Shown: positions 33,306 to 43,013, counted from the stretch's first letter. The stretch is DNA of 64,000 nucleotides from Afipia sp. Root123D2 (GCF_001425835.1 NZ_LMDP01000002.1:402827-466826), one strand, 5' to 3'. Translations and numbers: made by a program. Notes: generated by a model from the letters alone, not told the origin.

Positions 33306-34187
33306 ATGAAAGCAACGTTTCTCACCGATCGTGGCGTGGTGAAGGTCGGCGGCGATGACGCGCGCGGCTTTCTCAACGGTCTGGTGACGACCGATATCGA
33401 TCTGCTGCAACCCGGATTGGCGCGTTTCGGCGCACTGCTGACGCCGCAGGGCAAGATCATCACGGATTTTCTGGTGACGCAGGTAACCGCCGGCCAGGGC
33501 GGCGGGTTCCTGTTCGATGTGCCGAAAGTGCTGGCGCAGACCCTCACCGACCGTCTCGACTTCTACAAACTGCGCGCCAAGGTGACTGTCGAGAACCTCT
33601 CCGACGGACTCGGCGTCCTCGCGGTCTGGGACGGCGAGCCGGCGATGAAGCCCGACCTCACCTTCGGTGATCCGCGCGATGCCCGGCTGGGCTGGCGGAT
33701 TCTGATACCAGCCGATCTGGCCGGCAAGGCAGCGAGTGCTGTCGGCGCCGATATGGTGGATGTCTCCGGCTACGAGGCGCACCGGATCGCCTGCGGCGTG
33801 CCGCGCGGCGGAACGGATTTTACGTACGGCGACGCCTTTCCCCATGAGACCAACATGGACCGGCTCCACGGCGTCGATTTCGACAAGGGATGCTATGTCG
33901 GTCAGGAGGTCGTGTCGCGCATGGAGCATCGCGGCACGGCGCGGACGCGAACCATCCGCGTAATCGTCGCTCAATCCGTGCCCGAGCCTGGCATCGGCAT
34001 CACCGCCGGGGATAAAACCATCGGGACCATGGGATCGACCGCCAACGGCCTTGGCCTCGCGCTGCTGCGGACAGACCGTACCCGCGACGCGCTCGACGCC
34101 GGATTGCCGCTGACGGCAGGCGGCATTCCGATTTCGCTTGTTGCACCCGAAGATGTTCGCACGCCGACCAAGAAAGCCTCGGCATGA
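33306..34187 (+). CDS. ygfZ: Folate-binding YgfZ/GcvT-like protein
   Basis: 293 residues. The N-terminal GcvT-like folate-binding fold starts LTDRGVVKVGGDDARGFLNGLVTTDI, followed by LTPQGKIITDFLV. The signature KGCYVGQEVVSRMEHRG holds the functional Cys of the YgfZ family, which supports assembly and repair of some iron-sulfur proteins with tetrahydrofolate. The gene overlaps the next (tag) by four bases (ATGA) and begins a three-gene operon with ygfZ-tag-HD order. Confidence 0.92.
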   Translation: MKATFLTDRGVVKVGGDDARGFLNGLVTTDIDLLQPGLARFGALLTPQGKIITDFLVTQVTAGQGGGFLFDVPKVLAQTLTDRLDFYKLRAKVTVENLSDGLGVLAVWDGEPAMKPDLTFGDPRDARLGWRILIPADLAGKAASAVGADMVDVSGYEAHRIACGVPRGGTDFTYGDAFPHETNMDRLHGVDFDKGCYVGQEVVSRMEHRGTARTRTIRVIVAQSVPEPGIGITAGDKTIGTMGSTANGLGLALLRTDRTRDALDAGLPLTAGGIPISLVAPEDVRTPTKKASA

Positions 34188-34807
34188 GAAGCGCGCGTCT
34201 GCACGCCGACGGACTGCATCGCTGCCCGTGGCCCGGTGAAGATCCGGTTTACGTGGCCTATCACGATCAGGAATGGGGCGTCCCGGAGTACGACGATCGG
34301 GCGCTGTTCGAGAAACTGATTCTCGACGGCTTCCAAGCAGGATTGTCGTGGATCACGATCCTGCGCAAGCGCGATAATTTCCGCAAAGCCTTCGACGATT
34401 TCGATCCGGCGAAGATCGCGCGTTACAGCGACAAGAAAATCGAAGTACTGATGAACGACGCAAGCATCGTGCGCAACCGTTCCAAGATCGTCGGCACCGT
34501 CAACAGCGCCAAGGCTTATCTGAAAATCATGGAGGAGGGTCCCGGCTTCTCGAAGCTGTTGTGGAACTTCATGGACGGCAAGCCGAAGGTGAACCACTTC
34601 AAGACCACCGCCAGCGTGCCCGCCGAGACGCCGCTGTCGAAGGCGATGTCGAAGGAACTGCTATCTCACGGGTTCAAGTTCGTCGGGCCGACGATCGTCT
34701 ACGCATTCATGCAGGCGACCGGCATGGTCAACGATCATCTGGTGAACTGCCATTGCCACGAGAGCTGTGGCAAGGCGAAGAAACCTGCGCGCTTCAAAGC
34801 CACATGA
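34184..34807 (+). CDS. tag: DNA-3-methyladenine glycosylase I
   Basis: 207 residues. Removes 3-methyladenine from alkylated DNA. The Tag signatures are clear: RCPWPGEDPVYVAYHDQEWGVPEYDDRALFEKL, GFQAGLSWITILRKRDNFRKAFDDFDP, and the zinc-binding C-terminal NCHCHESC with the N-terminal Cys14 and His of YHDQ. Starts within the ygfZ stop codon (ATGA) and its stop overlaps the HD gene start in the same way. Confidence 0.95.
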   Translation: MRSARLHADGLHRCPWPGEDPVYVAYHDQEWGVPEYDDRALFEKLILDGFQAGLSWITILRKRDNFRKAFDDFDPAKIARYSDKKIEVLMNDASIVRNRSKIVGTVNSAKAYLKIMEEGPGFSKLLWNFMDGKPKVNHFKTTASVPAETPLSKAMSKELLSHGFKFVGPTIVYAFMQATGMVNDHLVNCHCHESCGKAKKPARFKAT

Positions 34808-35421
34808 GTGCGAAGAAGACCTCGCCTGCCAAATCATCGGCCCGCGCCTGGCAACGGATGTTGTCGGGACGACGGCTCGACCTGCTCGATCCCTCGCCTC
34901 TCGACATCGAGGTGACCGATATCGCCCACGGGCTGGCGCGGGTCGCACGATGGAACGGGCAGACGTCCGGCCCGAACATTTTTTCCGTGGCCCAGCACAC
35001 GCTGCTGGTCGAGGCCGTGCTGCGCAAACAGACCCCGCGCATCGATCACCGTGTCCGCCTGGCTGCGATGCTGCACGATGCGCCGGAATACGTCATCGGC
35101 GACATGATCTCACCGTTCAAGGCGGTGATCGGCGGTTCCTACAAGCTGGTCGAAAAGCGCCTGCTGTCGGCCATTCACATCCGGTTCGGCCTTCCCGCCA
35201 TCCTGCCCGCCGAAATCGAACAGCAGATCAAGGCCGCCGATATGGGCGCGGCCTACCTTGAGGCGACGCACCTTGCGGGATTCGACGAGGCCGAAGCGAA
35301 ACGGCTGTTCGGCCGCGATCCGAAACTACCGCCCGCTATTCAAGCCGACTATGTGTCGCCGTGGTCCGCCACCAAGGCGGAAAAACAGTTCATCGCCCGC
35401 TTCAAGGCGTTGCTGCCGTAA
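34804..35421 (+). CDS. HD-domain phosphohydrolase (YfbR-like 5'-nucleotidase type)
   Basis: 205 residues. The HD signature HDAPEYVIGDMISPFK and the preceding NIFSVAQHTLLVEAVL supply the metal ligands (H...HD...D). The layout matches the YfbR/HD-hydrolase group acting on deoxynucleoside monophosphates. Overlaps the tag stop by four bases, so it is translated from the same mRNA. The pairing with a base-excision glycosylase suggests nucleotide-pool or repair-linked function (inference). Confidence 0.88.
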   Translation: MSAKKTSPAKSSARAWQRMLSGRRLDLLDPSPLDIEVTDIAHGLARVARWNGQTSGPNIFSVAQHTLLVEAVLRKQTPRIDHRVRLAAMLHDAPEYVIGDMISPFKAVIGGSYKLVEKRLLSAIHIRFGLPAILPAEIEQQIKAADMGAAYLEATHLAGFDEAEAKRLFGRDPKLPPAIQADYVSPWSATKAEKQFIARFKALLP

Positions 35422-35520
35422 AATTTTCGCAGCGCCGCAAGGGAGAGATTGTCTGGCGCGGTAACGGCTTCCGCCTGGGCAAACCCGGACCTATAATCCG
35501 CGACAAATGCAGGAACCGTC

Positions 35521-36027
35521 ATGATTCACGTTTGCTCGCTCGCCGCTCTGCCCGCCACCGTCGAAGCCACCGGAGCACGGCATATTCTCACCGTGATGGG
35601 AAATGTCAGCCGGGTGACGCGCCCGGCCTCGGTCCCTGAAGCCAATCATATGCTGATCTCGATGGATGACATCACGGCGCCGGCGGACGGTTTTGTCGTG
35701 CCGTCCGATAGCCATGTCGAACGGGCGCTTACATTCGTGCGCAACTGGGATCGCGCAGCGCCGCTCGTCATCCACTGCTACGCCGGCATCAGCCGCTCGA
35801 CCGCGAGCGCATTCATGACCGCGTGCGCGCTTAACCCGAATCGGGATGAAAGCGACATTGCGCGGAACATCCGCGCCGCATCGCCGACCGCGAGCCCCAA
35901 CCGCCTGATCGTAACCTTGGCCGATCGCATCCTCGGCCGTGACGGCCGCATGGTCCGCGCGCTCGATCTGATCGGTCCCGGCGACATGAGCGTCGAAGGC
36001 AGGCCGTTCCGGATCGACATTGAATGA
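35521..36027 (+). CDS. Dual-specificity / tyrosine phosphatase family protein
   Basis: 168 residues. The active-site P-loop reads HCYAGISRST (Cys nucleophile and Arg of HCx5R), preceded by a conserved ISMDDITAP acidic stretch (general acid Asp) and followed by helices. This is the small bacterial PTP-like fold common in rhizobia. The natural substrate (protein or phosphoinositide/nucleotide) is unknown. It precedes the NadQ-like gene by 13 bases and is likely co-transcribed. Confidence 0.87.
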   Translation: MIHVCSLAALPATVEATGARHILTVMGNVSRVTRPASVPEANHMLISMDDITAPADGFVVPSDSHVERALTFVRNWDRAAPLVIHCYAGISRSTASAFMTACALNPNRDESDIARNIRAASPTASPNRLIVTLADRILGRDGRMVRALDLIGPGDMSVEGRPFRIDIE

Positions 36028-36040
36028 CGTCGGTCGTTCG

Positions 36041-37024
36041 ATGAGCGAAAAACTCCTCACGCCGATCGAGATCGGATTGACGGCGGCGATCGTTTCCGTC
36101 GAGGGCAACGAACCCCTGATCCTTACTGCCTCCGGCGGCGATGACGAGACGCTTGCCGGCCTACCGTTCGGCCCGTTCGATCCGGTTGCGCATCGCACAT
36201 TCGAGATCGGCCTGCGCGCGTGGGTGGAAGAGCAGACCGGCCTGCGGCTCGGCTACGTCGAACAGCTCTATACCTTCGGCGACCGCGGGCGCCACACGAT
36301 GATCGGCGATACCGATGCCCACGTCGCATCGGTCGGCTATCTGGCGCTGACCCGCAAGGCGGACAACACCTCGCAGCCGCAGGTGGCGGGGGCGACCTTC
36401 GAACCATGGTACCGCCATTTCCCATGGGAGGATTGGCGCGACGCCAAACCTGCGATCATCGAAAAGGAAATCTTTCCGGCGTTGTCCGAATGGGCGGCGC
36501 AATCGGACAAGGAAAATCCGGCGCGCGCATTGAGCCGCCGGGATCGCATCCGGCTCTATTTCGGCACCGACGGCGCGCAATGGGACGAAGAACGCGTCCT
36601 CGACCGCTACGAATTGCTCTACGAAGCCGGCCTGATCGAGGAAGCCAAGCGCGACGGCCGGCCAGCGGCTCTGGCGCGCAAATCCCTGCCCGGACTCGGC
36701 GCATCGATGCGCTTCGATCACCGACGCATTCTCGCCACCGCCATCGCCCGCCTGCGCGCCAAGCTCAAATATCGTCCGGTGGTGTTTGAACTTCTTCCGC
36801 CCGAGTTCACACTCACCGATCTGCAGCGCACGGTTGAGGCGATCTCGGGGCGTCATTTGCACAAGCAGAATTTCCGCCGTCTCGTCGAGGCCGGGGCGCT
36901 GGTCGAACCGACCGGCGACATGTCGACACAGACCGGCGGGCGGCCGGCGGCGCTGTTCCGTTTCCGCCGCGAGGTCTTGCAGGAGCGGCCAGCGCCCGGT
37001 TTACGGGTCCGCGGCCGCCGATAG
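36041..37024 (+). CDS. nadQ: NadQ/NrtR-like NAD-biosynthesis regulator
   Basis: 327 residues from ATG 36041 (MSEKLLTPIEIGLTAAIV); TTG 36020 would overlap the preceding gene. The N-terminal half is a degenerate Nudix domain (IVSVEGNEPLIL, YVEQLYTFGD, VGYLALT; no intact Nudix box). The C-terminal half (about 240-325) is a winged-helix DNA-binding domain (FTLTDLQRTVEAISGRHLHKQNFRRLVEAGALVEPTGD). This matches COG4111 / NadQ, the alphaproteobacterial repressor of nadABC, whose Nudix-like domain senses a NAD-related metabolite. A palindrome before nadA at 41725-41745 is the candidate target, about 4.7 kb downstream. Confidence 0.75.
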   Translation: MSEKLLTPIEIGLTAAIVSVEGNEPLILTASGGDDETLAGLPFGPFDPVAHRTFEIGLRAWVEEQTGLRLGYVEQLYTFGDRGRHTMIGDTDAHVASVGYLALTRKADNTSQPQVAGATFEPWYRHFPWEDWRDAKPAIIEKEIFPALSEWAAQSDKENPARALSRRDRIRLYFGTDGAQWDEERVLDRYELLYEAGLIEEAKRDGRPAALARKSLPGLGASMRFDHRRILATAIARLRAKLKYRPVVFELLPPEFTLTDLQRTVEAISGRHLHKQNFRRLVEAGALVEPTGDMSTQTGGRPAALFRFRREVLQERPAPGLRVRGRR

Positions 37025-37065
37025 ATTTTAGCACGAGCCGCCGCAGGGGCTCGTTTGGAGGATCG

Positions 37066-39744
37066 ATGGAATTTCTCGCGCTGGTCATCGCCATTGTCGC
37101 GTTCATCATGGCCCGCAAGGCGCGGCTGCTGTCGAAGGAACTGAACGCACGTCTTGCGCAACTCGAGGCAGCGCAGCCTCTGGTCAACGCGGCAGCGGTG
37201 GCGTCACCTTCCGCAGACGCACCGATGGCGCCGCCGATTGCGCCGGAACCACCGCCGTCCGAGCCAGTTATGACCGATATGGCGAGTCCGGATGCACCAT
37301 CCGCTGCGCCGGATAACATCGAAGCTCCCTCGCCCGCATCAGCACCGCAAAGCGGAGCGGTCAGCACCGGCCCCGGTCTCGAGGAACGTCTCGGCACCCG
37401 CTGGGTGGTGTGGATCGGCGGACTGACGCTGGCGCTCGGCGGCTTTTTCCTCGTGCGCTACTCCATCGAAGCAGGACTGCTTGGCCCCGGTGTGCGGGTA
37501 ATGCTCGGCGGCGCGTTCGCGCTGGCGCTGCTTGCCGCCGGCGAATGGGCCCGCCGCAAGGAAAGCATTTCATCCATCGCGCCGCTGCCAGTTGCCAATA
37601 TCCCGGCCATCCTCACGGCTGCCGGTACCGCCGTCGCGTTCGCGACCGTCTATGCCGCTTACGCACTCTATGATTTTCTGGCGCCCGCGATCGCCTTCGC
37701 TTTGCTCGGTGCCGTCGCGCTCGGCACGCTCGCCGCCGCACTGCTGCATGGTCCGGCGCTGGCAGGCCTCGGCGTGATCGGTGCGTTCGTGACGCCGATC
37801 CTCGTCTCATCGGACAAGCCCGACTATTGGGCGCTGTACGTCTACATTGCCATCGTCACTGCCGCCGCGTTCGCACTGGCGCGCGCCCGGTTGTGGCGCT
37901 GGCTCGCGGTGACGACGATAGCATTTGGCCTGCTATGGACGCTGGTCGGCATCGACGATACCGGCACGCTTGGAGCTCATGGTTTCGCGGCGATCGCAAG
38001 CTTCATCCTCGCGGCGCTACTGGTCGTCACCGGCTTCATGTTCGGCCCGACTGCCGAGCCGGGCCGCGTCGAACCAATTTCCTCGATCGCACTCACCGCG
38101 AGCCTTTTCGGCGCGGCCGTTCTCGTTCTCACGACCGGCCATGCCGACGCGGCGATGATCATCTTCGCGCTTCTGGTCGCGGCGACATTCGCAGTCGCCT
38201 GGCGTGCGGAATCCGCCACCGGCGCAATCGGCGCCGCGGCGCTGTTCGTTTTTGTCGTGTTTGCCGAATGGGCCGTTCGCGGCAATCCGGATTTCGCGAT
38301 GATGCCCGGCGGCCCCTTGCCCGGCATCGGGCCGGACGCCAACGAAGCATCGGTCGGCCTGCATCTGACCGTCGCCGCGATCTTCGCGGTGGGATTCGGC
38401 GGTGCCGGATTCCTCGCGCAGGGCCGGTCGATTGGCGCAATGGTGCCCGTGATCTGGGCGGCGTCTGGCGTGTTCGCACCGCTCGCCATCCTCGTCGCGC
38501 TCTATGCGCGCATTGCCCACCTCGATCGTTCGATCCCGTTCGCAATCCTCGCGATCGCACTGGCGGCCGCATTCGCGGCAGCGACCGAACTGCTCACCAA
38601 ACGCGACACCCGACCGGGACAAGCGATTTCGATTGCACTGTTCGCTACCGGTACCCTTGCCGCGCTGGCGCTGGCCTTCACCTTCGCGCTCGAAAAAGGC
38701 TGGCTGACGATTGCACTGGCATTGATGTCGCTCGGCACGGCGTGGATTTCGATGAAGCGGCCGATCCCGTTTCTGCGCTGGCTCGCGGCGATCCTCGCTG
38801 TCATCGTAGTGCTGCGGATTGGCTACGAACCGCGCATCGTCGGCAACGACGTCGGCACCACGCCAATCTTCAACTGGCTTCTGCTCGGTTACGGCATTCC
38901 GGCACTGTCGTTCTGGGGTGGATCGTACCTGATGCGCCGGCGCGGTGATGACGCGCCGCTGCGCATGGTCGAATCCGCCGCTATCCTGTTCACCGTACTG
39001 CTGGCGTTCATGGAGATCCGCCATTTCGTCAACGGTGGCGACGTCTATCGCCGGGCATCCGGTTTGACAGAAACCGCGCTGCAGGTGTGCGTTGCGCTGG
39101 CGATGGCACTCGGACTCGAGCGTCTACGCATCAAGTCCGGTAGCATCGTGCATAACGTCGCAGCGGTCCTGCTGACTGTCGCCGCCGGAATCGGAATCGT
39201 GTTCGGACTGTTCGTCCTCAACAATCCGACGATCTGGCGGATCGATGTCGGCAGCGGCATCATCAACCTGCTGCTGCTCGGCTATGCGCTGCCGGCCGCT
39301 CTCGCGCTGTTGCTATCCTATGCCGTTGCCGGACGGCGTGCCGCCGCCTACGCCAACACCATCGCCGCCGGCGCGCTCCTGCTCGCGCTCGCCTATGTCA
39401 CGCTGATGGTGCGTCACGCACTTCAGGGGTCGCTCTTGAATCGCGGCATCCTCAGCGATGCGGAACAGTACACTTATTCGGTGGCGTGGCTGATCTTCGG
39501 CATTGTGCTGCTGGGTGCAGGACTGCTGCTGCCATCGCAGCGGGCAAGGCTGGCGTCTGCCGTCATTATCGGCATCACCATTCTCAAGGTGTTCCTGATC
39601 GACATGGCGAACCTGACCGGCGCCTACCGGGCGTTCTCGTTCATCGGTCTCGGACTGGTGCTAGTGGCGATCGGCTGGCTCTACCAGCGCATTCTGTTCA
39701 GGCGAGCAAGACCGATGCCGGCATCGCCGGCAGGCGGCTCCTGA
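37066..39744 (+). CDS. DUF2339 large polytopic membrane protein
   Basis: 892 residues. A single N-terminal helix (FLALVIAIVAFIMARKA) precedes a coiled, Ala/Pro-rich linker (about 30-105). Then a long array of more than twenty hydrophobic segments fills the rest (for example WVVWIGGLTLALGGFFLVRY, the usual DUF2339 start of the core). The family function is unknown; an envelope transport or scaffold role is a guess only. Start ATG with GGAGG ten bases upstream. The protein ends near LVAIGWLYQRILF. It is a probable continuation of the 35.5-37 kb operon, with a 41-bp gap. Confidence 0.88.
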   Translation: MEFLALVIAIVAFIMARKARLLSKELNARLAQLEAAQPLVNAAAVASPSADAPMAPPIAPEPPPSEPVMTDMASPDAPSAAPDNIEAPSPASAPQSGAVSTGPGLEERLGTRWVVWIGGLTLALGGFFLVRYSIEAGLLGPGVRVMLGGAFALALLAAGEWARRKESISSIAPLPVANIPAILTAAGTAVAFATVYAAYALYDFLAPAIAFALLGAVALGTLAAALLHGPALAGLGVIGAFVTPILVSSDKPDYWALYVYIAIVTAAAFALARARLWRWLAVTTIAFGLLWTLVGIDDTGTLGAHGFAAIASFILAALLVVTGFMFGPTAEPGRVEPISSIALTASLFGAAVLVLTTGHADAAMIIFALLVAATFAVAWRAESATGAIGAAALFVFVVFAEWAVRGNPDFAMMPGGPLPGIGPDANEASVGLHLTVAAIFAVGFGGAGFLAQGRSIGAMVPVIWAASGVFAPLAILVALYARIAHLDRSIPFAILAIALAAAFAAATELLTKRDTRPGQAISIALFATGTLAALALAFTFALEKGWLTIALALMSLGTAWISMKRPIPFLRWLAAILAVIVVLRIGYEPRIVGNDVGTTPIFNWLLLGYGIPALSFWGGSYLMRRRGDDAPLRMVESAAILFTVLLAFMEIRHFVNGGDVYRRASGLTETALQVCVALAMALGLERLRIKSGSIVHNVAAVLLTVAAGIGIVFGLFVLNNPTIWRIDVGSGIINLLLLGYALPAALALLLSYAVAGRRAAAYANTIAAGALLLALAYVTLMVRHALQGSLLNRGILSDAEQYTYSVAWLIFGIVLLGAGLLLPSQRARLASAVIIGITILKVFLIDMANLTGAYRAFSFIGLGLVLVAIGWLYQRILFRRARPMPASPAGGS

Positions 39745-39765
39745 AACAGGATCAGGCGACGAAAA

Positions 39766-40293
39766 TCAGTCGGTGGTGGAGCGGCGCAGTTCCAGCGCCG
39801 GCTCGGTGTGAACTTCCGCAGCGCGCGAGGCGTCGGCGGATCGGGTCGGATGCGGCGCACGCAGCGAGCGCGGCCGCGTGATCATGCGGGTCATCAGCGT
39901 GCGGACATTGCCCTGCTTGTGGAAATCGCAATAGGCAAAGCCGAGGCCGGACACCGCGCCACGGAAACTGACCGGGCTGGACTTGTCGAGATTGAAGCAC
40001 GGTTCGAACGGCAGCCCCTTGATCGAGGCGCAGATCGACTGGCCGCGAACCTGAAGCGTGTTGTGCGGCAGGCGCATGTGGCGCAACTGGCCGGAGCCAC
40101 TGAACTGCACCGAGCCGGCGGCCGAGCCGTCTTCATAGACCCGCCCGACCCCTTTGGTGCCGTCGAAGCAGTTGAAGGCGAAAAGCTTGTTGGCGACAAA
40201 CTTGCGCGCCTCGTTCGCATTCATCTGTTCGGCAAAGGCCGGGGCGGTGATCGCACCTGCGATAAGGATCCCGAATGCAATACGCGCGAACAT
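39766..40293 (-). CDS. Secreted hypothetical protein with cysteines
   Basis: 175 residues from ATG 40293. The signal peptide FARIAFGILIAGAITAPAFAEQ cleaves after about residue 21. The mature domain has NCFDGTKGVGRVYEDGSAAGSVQFSGSG, SICASIKGLPFEPCFN and FAYCDFHK (four cysteines, probably two disulfides), then an Arg/Ser-rich tail. I do not recognise a named family, though similar rhizobial exported hypotheticals exist. It stands alone, convergent with DUF2339. Confidence 0.72.
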   Translation of the reverse strand: MFARIAFGILIAGAITAPAFAEQMNANEARKFVANKLFAFNCFDGTKGVGRVYEDGSAAGSVQFSGSGQLRHMRLPHNTLQVRGQSICASIKGLPFEPCFNLDKSSPVSFRGAVSGLGFAYCDFHKQGNVRTLMTRMITRPRSLRAPHPTRSADASRAAEVHTEPALELRRSTTD

Positions 40294-40421
40294 GTGGCGA
40301 CTCCAACTCTGGAACTGAGCAGTGAACGGGCGGCCGCCCCCGCAGCCGTTCCTTAACCCGCTGATTACCATATCAACGGTGGCAACATTGGCGCACCATG
40401 GTTTGTAAAGTCTGAATGTCC

Positions 40422-41408
40422 TCAGGTTATTTTCACGACCAGTCGGCCGCGAACCTGGCCGCCAAGAATTTTCGGCCCAGTGGCGATGACATCGTCCAAG
40501 CTAATTTCGTGAGTGATTTCAGAAAGTTTTGACTTGTCGAGATCGCTGGCCAGACGGCTCCAGGCGACCCGGCGGCGCTCGATCGGGCACATCACGGAAT
40601 CGATGCCCAAAAGGCACACCCCGCGCAAAATGAAGGGGGCGACCGAGGACGGCAGGTCCATCCCCGCCGCGAGGCCGCAAGCGGCGATCGCTCCGCCGTA
40701 TTTCGTCATCGACAACAGGTTGGCAAGCGTGGTCGAGCCGACGCTGTCGACGCCTCCGGCCCAGCGCTCCTTGCCAAGCATCTTGGCCGGGCCCGACAAT
40801 TCGTTGCGATCGACAATCTCCGCGGCTCCAAGGTCACGCAGGTACTGGGATTCGCTGGTGCGGCCCGTCGAAGCAATGACGTGGAAGCCGAGCTTGGCCA
40901 GCAACGCGATTGCAACAGAACCCACACCGCCCGCAGCGCCCGTCACGACGACCGGGCCGTGCTTCGGCGTCACGCCATGCCGCTCCAGCGCCAGCACCGA
41001 CAGCATCGCCGTGAAGCCCGCAGTCCCGATAGCCATGGCGTCCCGCGCGCTCATGCCTTCCGGCAGCCGCACCAGCCAGTCGCCCTTGACGCGCGCCTTC
41101 TCGGCGTAGGCCCCGAGGTGGGTTTCACCCAATCCCCAGCCGGTCGAGACAATCTTGTCGCCGGCTTTCCAGTCCGGGTGCGACGACGCGATCACGGTGC
41201 CCGCAAAATCGATACCGGCGATCATCGGAAAACGTCGCACCACCGGAGCTTTGCCGGTGACAGCCAGGCCGTCCTTGTAGTTCACGGTGGACCACTCGAC
41301 CGCGACAGTGACGTCGCCGTCCATCAGTTCCGCCTCGTCGAACTGCGTCAGAAATGCCGTGGTGCCCTTGTCCGCCTTATCGATTCTGATTGCCTTGAAG
41401 GTTGTCAA
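40422..41408 (-). CDS. acuI: MDR-family NADPH oxidoreductase (AcuI/YhdH, acrylyl-CoA reductase type)
   Basis: 328 residues, TTG start at 41408 with GGGAGCG seven bases upstream. The quinone-reductase MDR fold shows [28 protein letters not shown], the GxGxxG-like [18 protein letters not shown], and [21 protein letters not shown], typical of YhdH/AcuI. It lacks zinc-ligand cysteines. AcuI reduces acryloyl-CoA to propionyl-CoA (acrylate detoxification). The acyl-CoA ligase at 13.2 kb could act in the same field, but the two genes are 26 kb apart. Confidence 0.88.
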   Translation of the reverse strand: MTTFKAIRIDKADKGTTAFLTQFDEAELMDGDVTVAVEWSTVNYKDGLAVTGKAPVVRRFPMIAGIDFAGTVIASSHPDWKAGDKIVSTGWGLGETHLGAYAEKARVKGDWLVRLPEGMSARDAMAIGTAGFTAMLSVLALERHGVTPKHGPVVVTGAAGGVGSVAIALLAKLGFHVIASTGRTSESQYLRDLGAAEIVDRNELSGPAKMLGKERWAGGVDSVGSTTLANLLSMTKYGGAIAACGLAAGMDLPSSVAPFILRGVCLLGIDSVMCPIERRRVAWSRLASDLDKSKLSEITHEISLDDVIATGPKILGGQVRGRLVVKIT

Positions 41409-41766
41409 AACGCGCTCCCGATCCGTTGATGGGGCGGGACAGTAATGCCCCGGCGCCTCGCGTCAACGCGTCTTGCGCTGGAGACTTCTGCCGGATTCGA
41501 CGGATTTTCGAGCAGGGCTGCGATGCAAACGAACATGCGCCCCAGCTCGCTTTTTTCGCTGGAGCATCTGGCGGAATAGCTTCTGACCTGCTATATTTGT
41601 TTTGCTCGTTATGAGGATAAGTTGTCTTCCTGGCGAACCCGGAACCTTCGCGCCGCTGCGAAGTAGCTCCGGACAGCACCGAGTTTGGGACCCCGGCCTT
41701 CGTGCCGGATTTCTCAAACCCTACATATGCTCATTTTGAGTATATAACAGATCTTCGGAGGCAGTC
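41409..41766. other. Divergent control region between acuI and nadA
   Basis: 358 bases without a convincing gene. The right end holds the palindrome at 41725-41745 and a TATATAAC -10-like sequence (41741-41748) next to nadA. The rest shows no strong hairpin. Promoters for both genes must lie here. Confidence 0.5.
41725..41745. promoter_or_regulatory. Candidate NadQ operator before nadABC
   Basis: Palindrome with arms ATATGCTCA and TGAGTATAT around TTT (8 of 9 pairs match), 22 bases upstream of the nadA start. It overlaps the -10-like TATATAAC, so a bound repressor would block transcription. NadQ is encoded in the same window (36041-37024) and is known to regulate nad genes in alphaproteobacteria. 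That this palindrome is its site is an inference. Confidence 0.6.
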
Positions 41767-42879
41767 ATGCCGATCGCAGGAATTTACGGCCCGGACGATT
41801 TCGGAAATCCCGTTCACGGCCGTGTAACCGGGCAGGCTCGCAGCCGCATCACGGCGGAGGAGCGCGCCCGCGCGCTGCCGATGCCCTCGCTGGAATGGAC
41901 GCCCGACGTCGAGCGCGCCACCGCGCACCTGTACGAGAAGGTGAAGGCCGTCATTCCGCCGGTCGAATGGCCGTTCATGGCGCCGTATATCAAGGCGATC
42001 AACGAACTGAAGCGCGAGCGCGACGCGGTCATTCTGGCGCACAACTATCAGACCGCGGAAATCTTTCACTGCGTCGCCGACATCGGCGGCGACTCGCTGC
42101 AGCTTGCCCGCGAAGCGACCAAGGTGAAGGAAAGCGTCATTATCCAGTGCGGCGTCCATTTCATGGCCGAGACGTCGAAGATCCTGAATCCGGAAAAGAC
42201 CGTGCTGATCCCCGATTCGCGCGCCGGCTGTTCGCTGGCCTCGTCGATCACCGGCGAGGACGTGCGGCTGCTGCGCGAACGTTTCCCCGGTGTGCCGGTG
42301 GTCGCTTACGTCAACACGTCCGCCGACGTGAAGGCGGAGGTCGACATCTGCTGCACTTCGTCCAACGCCGTCCAGGTGGTCGAGAGCCTCAACGCCGACA
42401 CCGTCATCATGCTGCCCGACCAGTATCTGGCGAAATACGTCGCCTCGCAGACCAAGGTGAAGATCATCGCGTGGAAGGGCGCGTGCGAAGTGCACGAGCG
42501 CTTCACCGGCGACGAGCTGCGCACCTATCGCGAAGCCGATCCGAGCATTCAGATCATCGCACATCCGGAATGTCCGCCCGACGTCATCAAGGAAGCGGAC
42601 TTCACCGGCTCGACCGCGCACATGATCAACTGGGTCCGCGACCATAAGCCAAAGCGTGTGGTCATGGTCACCGAATGTTCGATGGCCGACAACGTGCAGG
42701 CGGAAGTGCCGCAGGTCGAATTCATCAAGCCGTGCAACCTGTGCCCGCACATGAAGCGGATCACGCTGCCGAAGATTCTCGACAGCCTGGTCTACATGCG
42801 TGAGGAAGTCACGGTCGATCCGATGATCGCCGGCAAGGCGCGCCGCTCGGTCGAACGCATGATCAGCCTGAAGAACTGA
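41767..42879 (+). CDS. nadA: Quinolinate synthase
   Basis: 370 residues. Condenses iminoaspartate with dihydroxyacetone phosphate to quinolinate in de novo NAD synthesis, using a [4Fe-4S] cluster. Signature stretches: [39 protein letters not shown] (Cys), [27 protein letters not shown] (Cys) and [11 protein letters not shown] (Cys). A GGAGG ribosome-binding site lies at 41757-41761. First gene of nadABC. Confidence 0.96.
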   Translation: MPIAGIYGPDDFGNPVHGRVTGQARSRITAEERARALPMPSLEWTPDVERATAHLYEKVKAVIPPVEWPFMAPYIKAINELKRERDAVILAHNYQTAEIFHCVADIGGDSLQLAREATKVKESVIIQCGVHFMAETSKILNPEKTVLIPDSRAGCSLASSITGEDVRLLRERFPGVPVVAYVNTSADVKAEVDICCTSSNAVQVVESLNADTVIMLPDQYLAKYVASQTKVKIIAWKGACEVHERFTGDELRTYREADPSIQIIAHPECPPDVIKEADFTGSTAHMINWVRDHKPKRVVMVTECSMADNVQAEVPQVEFIKPCNLCPHMKRITLPKILDSLVYMREEVTVDPMIAGKARRSVERMISLKN

Positions 42880-42905
42880 TCGCAACGATCAATCCACTCA
42901 GCCAG

Positions 42906-42962
42906 CATGGCCGGGCATAGTCCGTCGAAGACGGGCGTAAACGCCCTGATGACCCGGCCATG
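42906..42962. repeat. Nested palindrome between nadA and nadB
   Basis: Outer arms CATGGCCGGG and CCCGGCCATG enclose an inner hairpin GGGCGTAAACGCCC (42933-42946). It is related to the interspersed palindromes at 1741-1889 and 45516-45632. Being inside an operon it would lie in the mRNA as a stable structure, perhaps affecting nadA mRNA stability or downstream expression. Confidence 0.7.
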
Positions 42963-43013
42963 TCGTCTCAAGCGAGGCGGGTACGACGTCTCAGATGTTG
43001 AAAGATTGCGGCC

